Source: Rhodococcus jostii NBRC 16295 (GTDB taxonomy: Bacteria > Actinomycetota > Actinomycetes > Mycobacteriales > Mycobacteriaceae). Taken from it: a DNA stretch of 64,000 nt. Where the stretch lies: the NCBI RefSeq assembly GCF_001894825.1, contig NZ_BCWY01000029.1:1-64000 (forward strand), written 5' to 3'. The position numbers and the translations under genes are program-made. Positions 33,102 through 43,396 of the stretch are shown here, piece after piece; position 1 is the stretch's first letter; each line of letters opens with the position of its first letter. The notes beneath the pieces were generated by a model. That model did not search any database and had not been told where the DNA came from. It saw nothing but the letters and a program-made list of their open reading frames with translations.

Positions 33102-33569
33102 ATGAAGTTGGCTGAGGCACTGGCCGAACGCGGCGATCTGACACGCCGGGTGGAGCAGCTGAAGTCGCGCATCCTCACCAATGCGCGGCACCAGGAGGGC
33201 GAGTCGCCGGCGGAGGACGCGGCGGCACTGCTCCTCGAACTCGAGGAGGTCCTGGACCGCACGGAGGTCCTCGTCAGGCGCATCAATCGGACGAATACTG
33301 CTGCGCCACTGGGCGACGCGACCATCACGGACGCGCTGGCCCGCCGGGACATGCTCCGAATTCGGCACCGGGTGGTGTCCGCTGCCGCGGATGCCGCGTC
33401 GGGGCGTGAGCAGGACCGATACGGCAGGCAGCTCCGCTCCGAGCTCGTCTTCGTCGCCGCGCTGCCCGTGCGGGATCTGCGGCGGCGGTCCGACGATCTG
33501 GCCCGTCAGATCCGGGAGATCGATCTGCAAGTGCAGAAGGAGAATTGGGAAGTCGAGTTGCTCGACTGA
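33102..33569 (+). CDS. DIP1984 family protein (septicolysin-like), function unknown
   Basis: 155 residues, highly charged and mainly helical: KLAEALAERGDLTRRVEQLK at the start and LARQIREIDLQVQKENWEVE at the end read as coiled coil. A central part LVRRINRTNTAAPLGD near 60-75 is typical of the DIP1984 family named from Corynebacterium diphtheriae. No signal peptide or membrane segment is present, so it is cytoplasmic. The start is fixed by AAAGGAGG seven bases upstream. No reaction is known for the family; the septicolysin label is a name only. Confidence 0.8.
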   Translation: MKLAEALAERGDLTRRVEQLKSRILTNARHQEGESPAEDAAALLLELEEVLDRTEVLVRRINRTNTAAPLGDATITDALARRDMLRIRHRVVSAAADAASGREQDRYGRQLRSELVFVAALPVRDLRRRSDDLARQIREIDLQVQKENWEVELLD

Positions 33570-33785
33570 CTCCAACTGGGTAGCAGGTAACCGTTTCCGG
33601 AGGCGAGCACATACCGCGGTCGGCGGCAATCCGGCCACCTTCTCCGCGCGGAGGGCGGCGCACCCCGGGCACACCCCGGATCACAGTGCAGCCCTGCACA
33701 ACGCACAGGTGACGGTGCACGATGCACACCTCAACACCGGGTGCTGATTCGGAAACGGCGAGGGCGGGCAAGGGGCCTACCCACA

Positions 33786-33831
33786 CAGGTGAGTGGCAAT
33801 GCGTGCCGGAGCACACATTGCCACTCACCTG
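33786..33831. repeat. CAGGTGAGTGGCAATG palindrome, bidirectional terminator candidate
   Basis: A 16-bp arm and its exact complement CATTGCCACTCACCTG enclose 14 bases that themselves contain GTGC/GCAC. It lies six bases beyond the stop of the minus-strand clp gene and 217 bases after the DIP1984 gene, between two convergent genes. It is the fourth GTGAGTG-core palindrome of the window. The rest of the 33570-33785 gap shows no gene. Confidence 0.7.
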
Positions 33832-33836
33832 CAGTT

Positions 33837-36257
<2,421 letters not shown>

Positions 36258-36275
36258 TCCTCAGCCTCCTAATAA

Positions 36276-36296
36276 GTTGAGCGTTACTCACTCAAC
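36276..36296 (-). promoter_or_regulatory. HAIR-like (HspR) operator in front of the clp gene
   Basis: On the minus strand GTTGAGT-GAGTAAC-GCTCAAC: two 7-base half-sites with a 7-base spacer and one asymmetric position. The HspR element HAIR is CTTGAGT-N7-ACTCAAG, so spacing is exact and most bases agree. It lies 19 bases before the ATG and next to the ribosome-binding site, where bound repressor would block transcription. Confidence 0.6.
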
Positions 36297-36412
36297 TAAC
36301 GTGCCAACCCTCCGATCAATTCCCGCAGGGAGTAGATGTGAGCGCGGTCACGAGGAGACGCCATACCAGTGCCGACCCAGTGCAACGACGAGCGGAACCC
36401 CGATCTTCCCGC

Positions 36413-37300
36413 TCACGGCAGGGAGCGTCCGAGAAAGTCGAGCACTCGGGTCGCCTGGTCGCCGGCGGGATCGAGATCGGGGCGGAAGTCGGCGACGCTG
36501 ACACCCACGAGTCGAGGTGACCGCGCCAGCGGCGCGACGACGTCGGCGAGTTGACCCCAGTCGAGGCCTCCCTGCTGGGGGTACGTCACCGCACCGAGCG
36601 ACTCGGGGTCCAGCACATCCAGGTCGAGGTGCAACCAGACCCCATTGCCCGTGCCGGCCAGCCATTCGGCCGCCTGGCGACCTGCGGCGATCGCGTCACC
36701 CGCGACCCTCGGCGCCTCGATGCGGCGCAGGTCGGGTGGCAACCGGGCCAGTTCGGCGGCGGACGCCGCGTCCAGGCCCTCGGTGCGATGACCGATCAGA
36801 ACGATGTCGCTCGCCCTAATCATCGGCGGCGTCCCGGACAGCGTGATCAATGCCTCGGCGCCGACTCCGGTGAGCACCGCAAGCTCCATGTCCGCCGTCT
36901 CGCCCGTGTCCGAGGAGCGTCCGTCGAGATAATCCGGATGCCCGTCGACGAACCACAGTCCCGCCGAACCCAGGTGCCTACGCAACGCGGGAAAGATCCC
37001 GAGCAGAATGCTGCAGTCGCCGCCGACCACCAGCGGTCGCCGGCCCGGCAGGTCCGTCATTGCGACCGCCAGATCTTCCGCGAGCGCGTGCGCGGCCCGC
37101 ACCGTCTCGAAAAGTGCGATCACCCCTGTCGGTCCGTCCCGGTCCGTGCTGTCGATCGCGGTCGCGGCGTCGCCGACATCCCGGCCGACCATCGCGGACA
37201 GGCCGGCCTCCCGAAACGCGTCCGGGGCTGCCTGCTCGCCGCGAGCCGAACCGGAGCAATCCCACGGTGCGCCCAGCAGGAACCAGCCGGCAGCGTCCAT
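36413..37300 (-). CDS. Arginase/ureohydrolase-fold protein with altered metal motif
   Basis: 295 residues with the overall arginase/agmatinase pattern: LLGAPWDCSG at the start, LVVGGDCSILLG near 105, LWFVDGHPDYLDG near 127 and LHLDLDVLDPE near 230. In classical enzymes the second motif is GGDH and the third DAHxD; here the metal His of the first is Cys, and the Ala is Gly. The two-manganese site may therefore be changed, and the substrate need not be arginine or agmatine. I start it at ATG 37300, 58 codons inside a longer open frame, because the family fold begins there. It follows the Lrp-type regulator gene on the same strand. Confidence 0.75.
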   Translation of the reverse strand: MDAAGWFLLGAPWDCSGSARGEQAAPDAFREAGLSAMVGRDVGDAATAIDSTDRDGPTGVIALFETVRAAHALAEDLAVAMTDLPGRRPLVVGGDCSILLGIFPALRRHLGSAGLWFVDGHPDYLDGRSSDTGETADMELAVLTGVGAEALITLSGTPPMIRASDIVLIGHRTEGLDAASAAELARLPPDLRRIEAPRVAGDAIAAGRQAAEWLAGTGNGVWLHLDLDVLDPESLGAVTYPQQGGLDWGQLADVVAPLARSPRLVGVSVADFRPDLDPAGDQATRVLDFLGRSLP

Positions 37301-37383
37301 TCCGCCATGATCCACCAGGCGCTTCGCACCCGTGCGCCTTTTGGTAGCTGGAACAACCGGAATGGCGCACAGGCGCGGAGCGC

Positions 37384-38397
37384 CTACGTCCCTGACCACG
37401 GCACGACATGCATGGGCAGTTCGTCCTCGTCGAACACCCGGCCCATGCGCTTCCGGACGCCGAGCACCAGGCATCGGTCGAGGATGCTGACCGCGGGTAG
37501 TTTCTGCTCGACGACGGCCTCGAGCCCCTCGACGTCGGACAGCTCACGCAACCACACCGATACGAGCAGATTGGCGGGCCCGGCGACCGACAACACCGTC
37601 CGCACCGCAGGCAGCCCACTGAGGTTGGCGCCGACCCGGGCCATCTGTGCGGCGGAGACCCGGAGGAAGTACCACGCGCAGACCGGATAACCCGAGGCCC
37701 ACCGCGGCATGTCCGTGCGGAGTTCGAATGCCCCGGACGCGAGTGTCTCGCTCAGCCGTTCGCGCGCACGCCGCGTGGAGGTTCCCAGCGCCTCCGCGAC
37801 CGCCCGTGTGGTCGCGCGACCGTCGCGGGACAGGATCGACACGATGTCGCGCTCGGCGGCGGGCGGACGAGCGAACATCGCGGAGAGTCGAGCGGCGTCG
37901 CGGTGCCGGGCGGCGTCGATCGCACTCGCCTCGTCGGCGTCGAGGGCGCGGAGACGCCACTGCGAGGCGCCGGAGATCGTGGTGACGATCGGGTGCGTGC
38001 GGACGGTGCGGACGTCGGGGATGCTCGCGATCCGGGAGACGACATACCGGTTGAATGCGGCCGGGTTGTGGCAGCCGACGGTGAGGATCAGGTCGCGACC
38101 GCCCGAAGCGACGTCGATGGACATGCACTCGCTGTCCTGGGACAGCTCGGTGATCACGGTGTCGATCGATCCTGCGACGCATTCGACCTCGACGATCGCG
38201 CCGCGGGCGGTCTCGAACATCGGCGGCTGGGCGGTCACCCAGGCCATGCCCCGTTCGGTCAGTCCGGACCACCGCCGCGCAAGAGTGACGGGGTCGGCGT
38301 CGAGGATCGGCCCGAGTTGCGACCACGGGGCCCGCGGCCATACCTGCAGTGCGTGAATAAGTCGAAGTTCATCCTCCGTGGGCGTCTTCTCCTGCAT
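37384..38397 (-). CDS. Lrp/AsnC-type regulator with duplicated modules
   Basis: 337 residues, about twice the length of classic Lrp. Two tandem AsnC-like units are visible: a helix-turn-helix at about 8-55 with effector domain to about 150, and a second one from about 175 (AERDIVSILSRDGRATTRAV) to the end. This double form is common in actinobacteria. GAGGAG lies before the ATG. It is divergent from the MFS transporter gene across a 141-base gap that holds a candidate operator, and upstream of the arginase-fold gene. It probably controls one or both in response to an amino-acid-like ligand. Confidence 0.87.
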   Translation of the reverse strand: MQEKTPTEDELRLIHALQVWPRAPWSQLGPILDADPVTLARRWSGLTERGMAWVTAQPPMFETARGAIVEVECVAGSIDTVITELSQDSECMSIDVASGGRDLILTVGCHNPAAFNRYVVSRIASIPDVRTVRTHPIVTTISGASQWRLRALDADEASAIDAARHRDAARLSAMFARPPAAERDIVSILSRDGRATTRAVAEALGTSTRRARERLSETLASGAFELRTDMPRWASGYPVCAWYFLRVSAAQMARVGANLSGLPAVRTVLSVAGPANLLVSVWLRELSDVEGLEAVVEQKLPAVSILDRCLVLGVRKRMGRVFDEDELPMHVVPWSGT

Positions 38398-38421
38398 ATC
38401 GGTGGCTCCTCAGGTACAAAA

Positions 38422-38442
38422 TCTGCGCATTTACACCGCAGA
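38422..38442. promoter_or_regulatory. TCTGCG-N9-CGCAGA inverted repeat, candidate Lrp-type operator
   Basis: A perfect 6-bp inverted repeat with an AT-rich 9-base centre (CATTTACAC) lies 25 bases from the regulator start, in the gap shared with the divergent MFS gene. Position and symmetry suit autoregulation. Confidence 0.45.
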
Positions 38443-38538
38443 AACTCACTCACCCGACACTCGGACGCATCGATTCGGTCGTTTCGCTCATATTGTCATG
38501 TCGCCACGTCAGGGCGACCCACCACCTGGGAGTCACAC

Positions 38539-40002
38539 ATGGGAGCACCCCACATCGGCGCCGGTCCGGACAAGCGCCTCGGCGTCGCGGCCGGTTTCGT
38601 CGGATTCCTCTTCGCCATGGAACTGTCCAGCGGATTCCTCCAGGCGTGGTTCAGCCCGGTCCTCTCTGCGATCGGTGAGAAGTACTCGGTCGGTCCCGCC
38701 GACCTGAACTGGGTGCAGACGAGTTATCTGCTCGCGACCGCGGTTCTCGTCCCGCTACTCGCGAAGATGGGAGACCAGTACGGGCACAAGAGGATGCTCG
38801 TCGTCGCGACGGCGATGGTCACCATCGGCAGCATCGTGTCGGCGCTGGCCCCGACCTACGGCATCTTCATCCTGGGCCGGGCAATCACCGGCGCACTCGC
38901 CGCGTTCCTGCCGCTCGAGTTCGCGATCGTGCGTGAGCGCGCCGGGGAGCAGTCGGGGAAGGCGATCGGATTGCTGGTCGGCGGGCTCACGCTCGGCGCC
39001 AGCGTGGGCGTCGTCCTGTCCGGGATCCTCGCGTCGTTCCTGAGTCTCACTGTGCTGCTTCTCGTTCCGGCGATGCTCATGAAGCTCGCGCTCGTGGTGG
39101 TGATCTTCTTCGTACCGGAAACGACGGCCCGCACGACCGGCCGCCTCGACTGGGCCGGCGCGATCCTGCTCGGTGCGGGACTGGCGTTTGCGTTGTTCGC
39201 GATCAGCACGGGAAACAGGTTCGGGTGGTCGTCGGGGCCGGTGCTGGGCGGGCTCCTGCTCGGCGGCGCGCTGCTCGCCCTGTGGGTGGTGGTCGAGCGG
39301 CGCGTGGCCTCACCGCTGGTCGATTTCGCGATGCTCTCCGGCCGCGCAGGCGTCGGACTACCGATCCTGCTTGCGGCGCTGTTCGGAGCACAATTGTTCG
39401 GCAGCCAGACCCCGATCGCCCTCTTCGTGGGCACCGACCCGGCGGCGGCCGGCTTCGGGCTCGGCCTGACGTCGTCGATGATCGGGCTGGTCCTCGTGTT
39501 CGCGTCGATCGCGGCGTTCGCCGGCACGTTCGTCGGACCGCTACTCGGCGCACGGGTCGGCGACGTCACGGCCGTCATCGTCGGCGCCGTCACCGCCGCA
39601 CTGGGCTACGCCCTGCTCACGGTGCTGCACTCGGACACCGTCAGCGTTCTCGCGTGGCTCGTGGTGTCCGGTCTCGGTAACGGCATCATCATCGCCGCCC
39701 TCCCCAACGTGGTGGTGGCGCGGGCGCCGCGGGACTCGGTCGGGATCGCGTCGGGCCTGTACAACAGTGCCCGTACGGTGGCCGGTGCCATCGCCGGCGC
39801 CAGCTTCACGGCGGTGATGTCCGGGTTCACGGCGACGCTCGACAGCGGGTCCGTGATCACGAGTGAGGCGGGTTACCAAGCCGTGTGGGTGATCTGCGGG
39901 CTCCTCTCGCTCGCCGTCGCCGGCCTCGCAGTGGTGACCCGCGGCCCGGCGCCCGACCGCGACGCACCCACCGTCCCTGCGGCCGCGCCCGCCGAAGCGT
40001 AG
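38539..40002 (+). CDS. MFS transporter (DHA2-like)
   Basis: 487 residues, about 14 membrane segments, the DHA2-type length. Motif A appears as LLAKMGDQYGHKRM near 71-84, and the helix-5 region GGLTLGASVGVVLSGILASF carries motif C-like glycines. Many relatives are drug:proton antiporters, but the adjoining M20 amidohydrolase and Lrp regulator suggest a role with an amidated metabolite. I start it at ATG 38539 because upstream frame residues are not transporter-like. Confidence 0.85.
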   Translation: MGAPHIGAGPDKRLGVAAGFVGFLFAMELSSGFLQAWFSPVLSAIGEKYSVGPADLNWVQTSYLLATAVLVPLLAKMGDQYGHKRMLVVATAMVTIGSIVSALAPTYGIFILGRAITGALAAFLPLEFAIVRERAGEQSGKAIGLLVGGLTLGASVGVVLSGILASFLSLTVLLLVPAMLMKLALVVVIFFVPETTARTTGRLDWAGAILLGAGLAFALFAISTGNRFGWSSGPVLGGLLLGGALLALWVVVERRVASPLVDFAMLSGRAGVGLPILLAALFGAQLFGSQTPIALFVGTDPAAAGFGLGLTSSMIGLVLVFASIAAFAGTFVGPLLGARVGDVTAVIVGAVTAALGYALLTVLHSDTVSVLAWLVVSGLGNGIIIAALPNVVVARAPRDSVGIASGLYNSARTVAGAIAGASFTAVMSGFTATLDSGSVITSEAGYQAVWVICGLLSLAVAGLAVVTRGPAPDRDAPTVPAAAPAEA

Positions 40003-40030
40003 TCAGAGTCCCCGGAGAGAAGGAAAGTTC

Positions 40031-41296
40031 ATGACCGACACTGCAATGACCGCAGGCATCGATGCCCCCGGCGGCCCGCACGCGGCGGCGGAGGAGCTGA
40101 AGCGACGCGTCGAGGACACCGTCCTCGAGTGGCGTGACCGGCTCGTCGCCGCGAGCCACGATCTGCACGCCCACCCGGAACTCGCGTTCGAGGAACATCG
40201 TTCGGCGGCACTCGTCGCGGACCTGCTCCGCGACGCCGGGTTCGCGGTGGAGGTGGGTGTGTGGGGGCAGGACACCGCCCTGGAAGCCGTGTACGGCAGC
40301 GGTGAACTGACGGTCGTGGTGTGCGCCGAGTACGACGCCCTGCCCGGCATCGGGCACGCGTGCGGCCACAACATCATCGCGACCGCCGGTGCCGGAGCGG
40401 CGATCGCGCTGTCCCGGGTGGCGGACGAACTCGGCATGCGGGTGAAGCTTCTCGGGACCCCCGCCGAGGAGAAGGGTGCGGGCAAGGCGCACATGCTCGA
40501 GGCCGGGGCCTGGGAGGACGCGACGGTGTCGGTGATGGTTCATCCCGGCCCCGGCGTGGTCGTGCCCACCGCGGGCAGCACGTCGCAGTCCCGCGACCGG
40601 TTCCGCGTCGAGTTCAGCGGGCGGGCGTCGCACGCGGCCGCCGCACCGACCGTGGGGATCAACGCGGGCGACGCGGCGACGATCATGCAGGTGTCGGTGG
40701 GACTGCTGCGGCAGCATCTGCGCGACACAGTGCGCGTCAGCGCCGTCACCCTGTCCGGTGGCGACGTCTCGAACATCATCCCGGCCTCCGCGGTCGTGGA
40801 GGCGGAGGTGCGGTCGTTCGATCTCGCGGAGACCGCTGAACTGAAGAAGAAGGTGCTCGCCTGCGTCGACGGCGCCGCGACGGCGACGGGATGCTCCTAC
40901 ACGGTCACCCCGGTCGACCCGATCTACGAACCCCTCGTCCAGCACCCGTTCCTGGCAGACCGTTTCGACGCCGCACTCGAGCATCGCGGCCGGGTGGTGC
41001 AGCCCCGGGGCGGCAGCGCACTCGGCGGCGGATCGACCGACATGGGCAACGTCTCCCAGGCCGTCCCGGCGATCCATCCCTTGATCGGGGTGATGGGTTC
41101 GACGGCCGCGCCGCACACGGCCGCGTTCGCGGCGGATGCGGTCACGCCCGGTGCCGACGACGCCATCGTCGACGGGGCCTACGCCCTGGCCGCGGCGATC
41201 GTCGACCTCGCCACCGACGACGAGGCCAGGGCCGAGGTTCTCGAGCGGCAGCGCACTCGAGGTCCCGGCGCCACGCGCCGACCGGCCTACGTGTAG
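40031..41296 (+). CDS. M20 family amidohydrolase (AbgB/M20D-like)
   Basis: 421 residues. Metal ligands are visible in HACGHN near 116-121, the acidic pair in TPAEEKGAGK near 149, His in SGRASHAAAAP near 199, and a last His in MGSTAAPHTAAF near 362. The lid domain lies between about 190 and 305. The AbgB-type branch cleaves aminoacyl or aryl amides such as p-aminobenzoyl-glutamate in the cytoplasm. AGAAGGAAAG lies before the ATG, 28 bases after the MFS gene, so the two are probably cotranscribed; an importer/hydrolase pair for an amide is likely. The exact substrate is unknown. Confidence 0.88.
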   Translation: MTDTAMTAGIDAPGGPHAAAEELKRRVEDTVLEWRDRLVAASHDLHAHPELAFEEHRSAALVADLLRDAGFAVEVGVWGQDTALEAVYGSGELTVVVCAEYDALPGIGHACGHNIIATAGAGAAIALSRVADELGMRVKLLGTPAEEKGAGKAHMLEAGAWEDATVSVMVHPGPGVVVPTAGSTSQSRDRFRVEFSGRASHAAAAPTVGINAGDAATIMQVSVGLLRQHLRDTVRVSAVTLSGGDVSNIIPASAVVEAEVRSFDLAETAELKKKVLACVDGAATATGCSYTVTPVDPIYEPLVQHPFLADRFDAALEHRGRVVQPRGGSALGGGSTDMGNVSQAVPAIHPLIGVMGSTAAPHTAAFAADAVTPGADDAIVDGAYALAAAIVDLATDDEARAEVLERQRTRGPGATRRPAYV

Positions 41297-41359
41297 GCCC
41301 CGGCGGGGTGCGGCGCGGCCGGACATCGGGAAAGCCGCGCCGCCGCCCCGCCACGGTTC

Positions 41360-41365
41360 TACGCT
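41360..41365 (+). promoter_or_regulatory. -10 hexamer TACGCT of the APC permease gene, leaderless type
   Basis: TACGCT is followed by six bases and then GTG at 41372, the same layout as in front of dapC (9972) and alkB (18032). Confidence 0.45.
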
Positions 41366-41371
41366 GAACGT

Positions 41372-43396
41372 GTGGTGGCTCTCGTGCGAGCGGTCCGGCG
41401 GCTGGCTCTGGGACGCCCCCTGCGCAGCGACGACCTCGGGGAGCAGTTGCTGACCAAGCGCCTCGCTCTCCCGATCTTCGCCTCCGACCCCCTGTCGTCC
41501 GTGGCGTACGCGACGCAGGAGATCCTGCTGATCCTGTCGCTGGGTGGGCTCGCGTACTTCTACCTGACGCCGTATCTGGCGGTCGGGGTGGTGGTCCTCC
41601 TCGCCGTGGTCGCGTTGTCGTACCGCCAGGTGGTGTTCGCCTATCCCAGCGGCGGCGGCTCGTACGAGGTGGCCACCAAGAACCTCGGACCGTCCGCCGG
41701 CCTGACGGTGGCGTCGGCACTGCTCATCGATTACGTCATGACGGTGGCCGTGTCGGTCTCGGCGGGCGTCGACAACCTGATCTCCGCCGTGCCCGCCCTG
41801 AACACGCATCGGGTGGCGCTGGCCGTGGCGTTCGTCGTGCTGCTGACCGTGATGAACCTGCGTGGGATCCGCGAATCCGGGACGGCGTTCGCGTTCCCGA
41901 CGTACGGGTTCATCGCCGGCGTCATGATCCTCATCGTCACCGGATTCGTCCGCGTCGCGGCCGGATCCACACCCGTCGCCGAAAGTGCCGGGTACACCAT
42001 CGAACCGGAACTGTCCGGGCTGACCGGACTGGCCCTCGTGTTCTTCGCGCTGCGCGCGTTCTCGTCCGGATGTACCGCACTGACGGGTGTCGAGGCGATC
42101 TCCAACGGGGTGCCGGCGTTCCGTAAACCCAAGAGCGCCAACGCCGCGAAGACACTCATGGCGATGGCGGCGACGGCGATCGTGATGTTCGCCGGGATCA
42201 CGGCCCTCGCGATCGTCAGCAAGGTGCACGTCGCGGTGAACCCGTGCGATCTGATCGGGTTCGCCGGGAACTGCGAGACCGACCCGCAGCGCACCGTCAT
42301 CGCCCAGATCGCGGCGGCCGTGTTCGGTGGCACCACCAACATCGGCTTCTTCTACATCCAGGCCGCGACCGTCCTGATCCTCGTACTCGCCGCGAACACC
42401 GCCTACAACGGATTCCCGCTGCTCGCCTCGGTGCTCGGCCGCGACCGCTACCTTCCCGTCCAGCTCAACACTCGCGGCGACCGGCTGGCGTTCAGCAATG
42501 GCATCGTGCTCCTCGCCGTGACGGCGGGCGGGCTGATCGTGCTGTTCGACGCGTCCGTCACCCACCTCATCCAGCTGTACATCCTCGGGGTGTTCACGTC
42601 CTTCACACTCAGCCAGGCGGGCATGGTCCGGCACTGGAATCAGGTGCTGGCAACCGAATCCGACGGCCGGGAGCGCCACAAGATTCGCGCTCGACGGGTA
42701 CTCAACGGCGCCGGAGCCATACTCACCGGCACGGTCCTGATCATCGTCACGATCACGAAGTTCACCCAGGGCGCCTACCTGGTGGTCATCGCGATGCCGA
42801 TCCTGTTCTTCCTGATGCGCGGGGTGCGGCGGCACTACGACCGGATCGCGGCGCTCCTCATCGTCGACGAGGACAGCTTCACCCTGCCCTCCCAGGTGCA
42901 CACCATCGTGCTGGTGTCGGTGCTCAACAAGCCCACCGCGCGGGCCCTCGCCTACGCCCGCGCCACCCATCCGACGACGCTCGAGGCCGTCACCGTGCTC
43001 GGCGACAAAACCGGAAAACTGAAGCGGGACTGGGAGAAGTACGAGGTTCCGGTGCCGCTGAAAGTCCTCGAATCGCCCTACCGTGAAGTCACCACCCCCA
43101 TCGTGGGGTACGTGAAGTCGGTCCGGAAACGGATCCCGGACGGGGTGGTCACCATCTTCATCCCCGAGTACGTGGTGGGTCACTGGTGGGAACACCTGCT
43201 GCACAATCAGAATGCGCTGCGTCTCAAGGGCAGGTTGCTGTTCACGTCCGGTGTGATGGTCACGAGCGTGCCGTGGCTGCTGGATTCGGCCACCCGTGCC
43301 GGGGCACCCCTCAGCAAGCCTGCACCGGGTGACATCCGGCGCGGGCTCCCGCCCACCGCCGAGATCAGCGGAAAGTCGACTTCAGGTACTCCGTGA
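41372..43396 (+). CDS. APC superfamily amino acid/cation permease
   Basis: 674 residues: about twelve membrane helices to residue ~490, then a ~180-residue soluble C-terminal domain with IVLVSVLNKPTARALAYARA near 515, resembling a universal-stress or KUP-like cytoplasmic part. LPIFASDPLSSVAYATQEIL near 32 and SYEVATKNLGP near 94 are typical for this long actinobacterial APC type. It probably carries an amino acid or potassium-like cation; ligand unknown. The GTG start is set by TACGCT-N6-GTG. The last 32 bases overlap the convergent FAD monooxygenase gene. Confidence 0.85.
   Translation: MVALVRAVRRLALGRPLRSDDLGEQLLTKRLALPIFASDPLSSVAYATQEILLILSLGGLAYFYLTPYLAVGVVVLLAVVALSYRQVVFAYPSGGGSYEVATKNLGPSAGLTVASALLIDYVMTVAVSVSAGVDNLISAVPALNTHRVALAVAFVVLLTVMNLRGIRESGTAFAFPTYGFIAGVMILIVTGFVRVAAGSTPVAESAGYTIEPELSGLTGLALVFFALRAFSSGCTALTGVEAISNGVPAFRKPKSANAAKTLMAMAATAIVMFAGITALAIVSKVHVAVNPCDLIGFAGNCETDPQRTVIAQIAAAVFGGTTNIGFFYIQAATVLILVLAANTAYNGFPLLASVLGRDRYLPVQLNTRGDRLAFSNGIVLLAVTAGGLIVLFDASVTHLIQLYILGVFTSFTLSQAGMVRHWNQVLATESDGRERHKIRARRVLNGAGAILTGTVLIIVTITKFTQGAYLVVIAMPILFFLMRGVRRHYDRIAALLIVDEDSFTLPSQVHTIVLVSVLNKPTARALAYARATHPTTLEAVTVLGDKTGKLKRDWEKYEVPVPLKVLESPYREVTTPIVGYVKSVRKRIPDGVVTIFIPEYVVGHWWEHLLHNQNALRLKGRLLFTSGVMVTSVPWLLDSATRAGAPLSKPAPGDIRRGLPPTAEISGKSTSGTP

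Noticed and set aside
32813..33115. Small 100-codon frame before the DIP1984 gene
   Set aside because: It starts inside a palindrome, has no ribosome-binding site and no recognisable sequence, and overlaps the next gene out of frame.
39857..43204. 1115-codon open frame on the minus strand opposite the M20 and APC genes
   Set aside because: It is a GC-driven shadow. The opposite strand codes for two recognisable proteins with conserved motifs.
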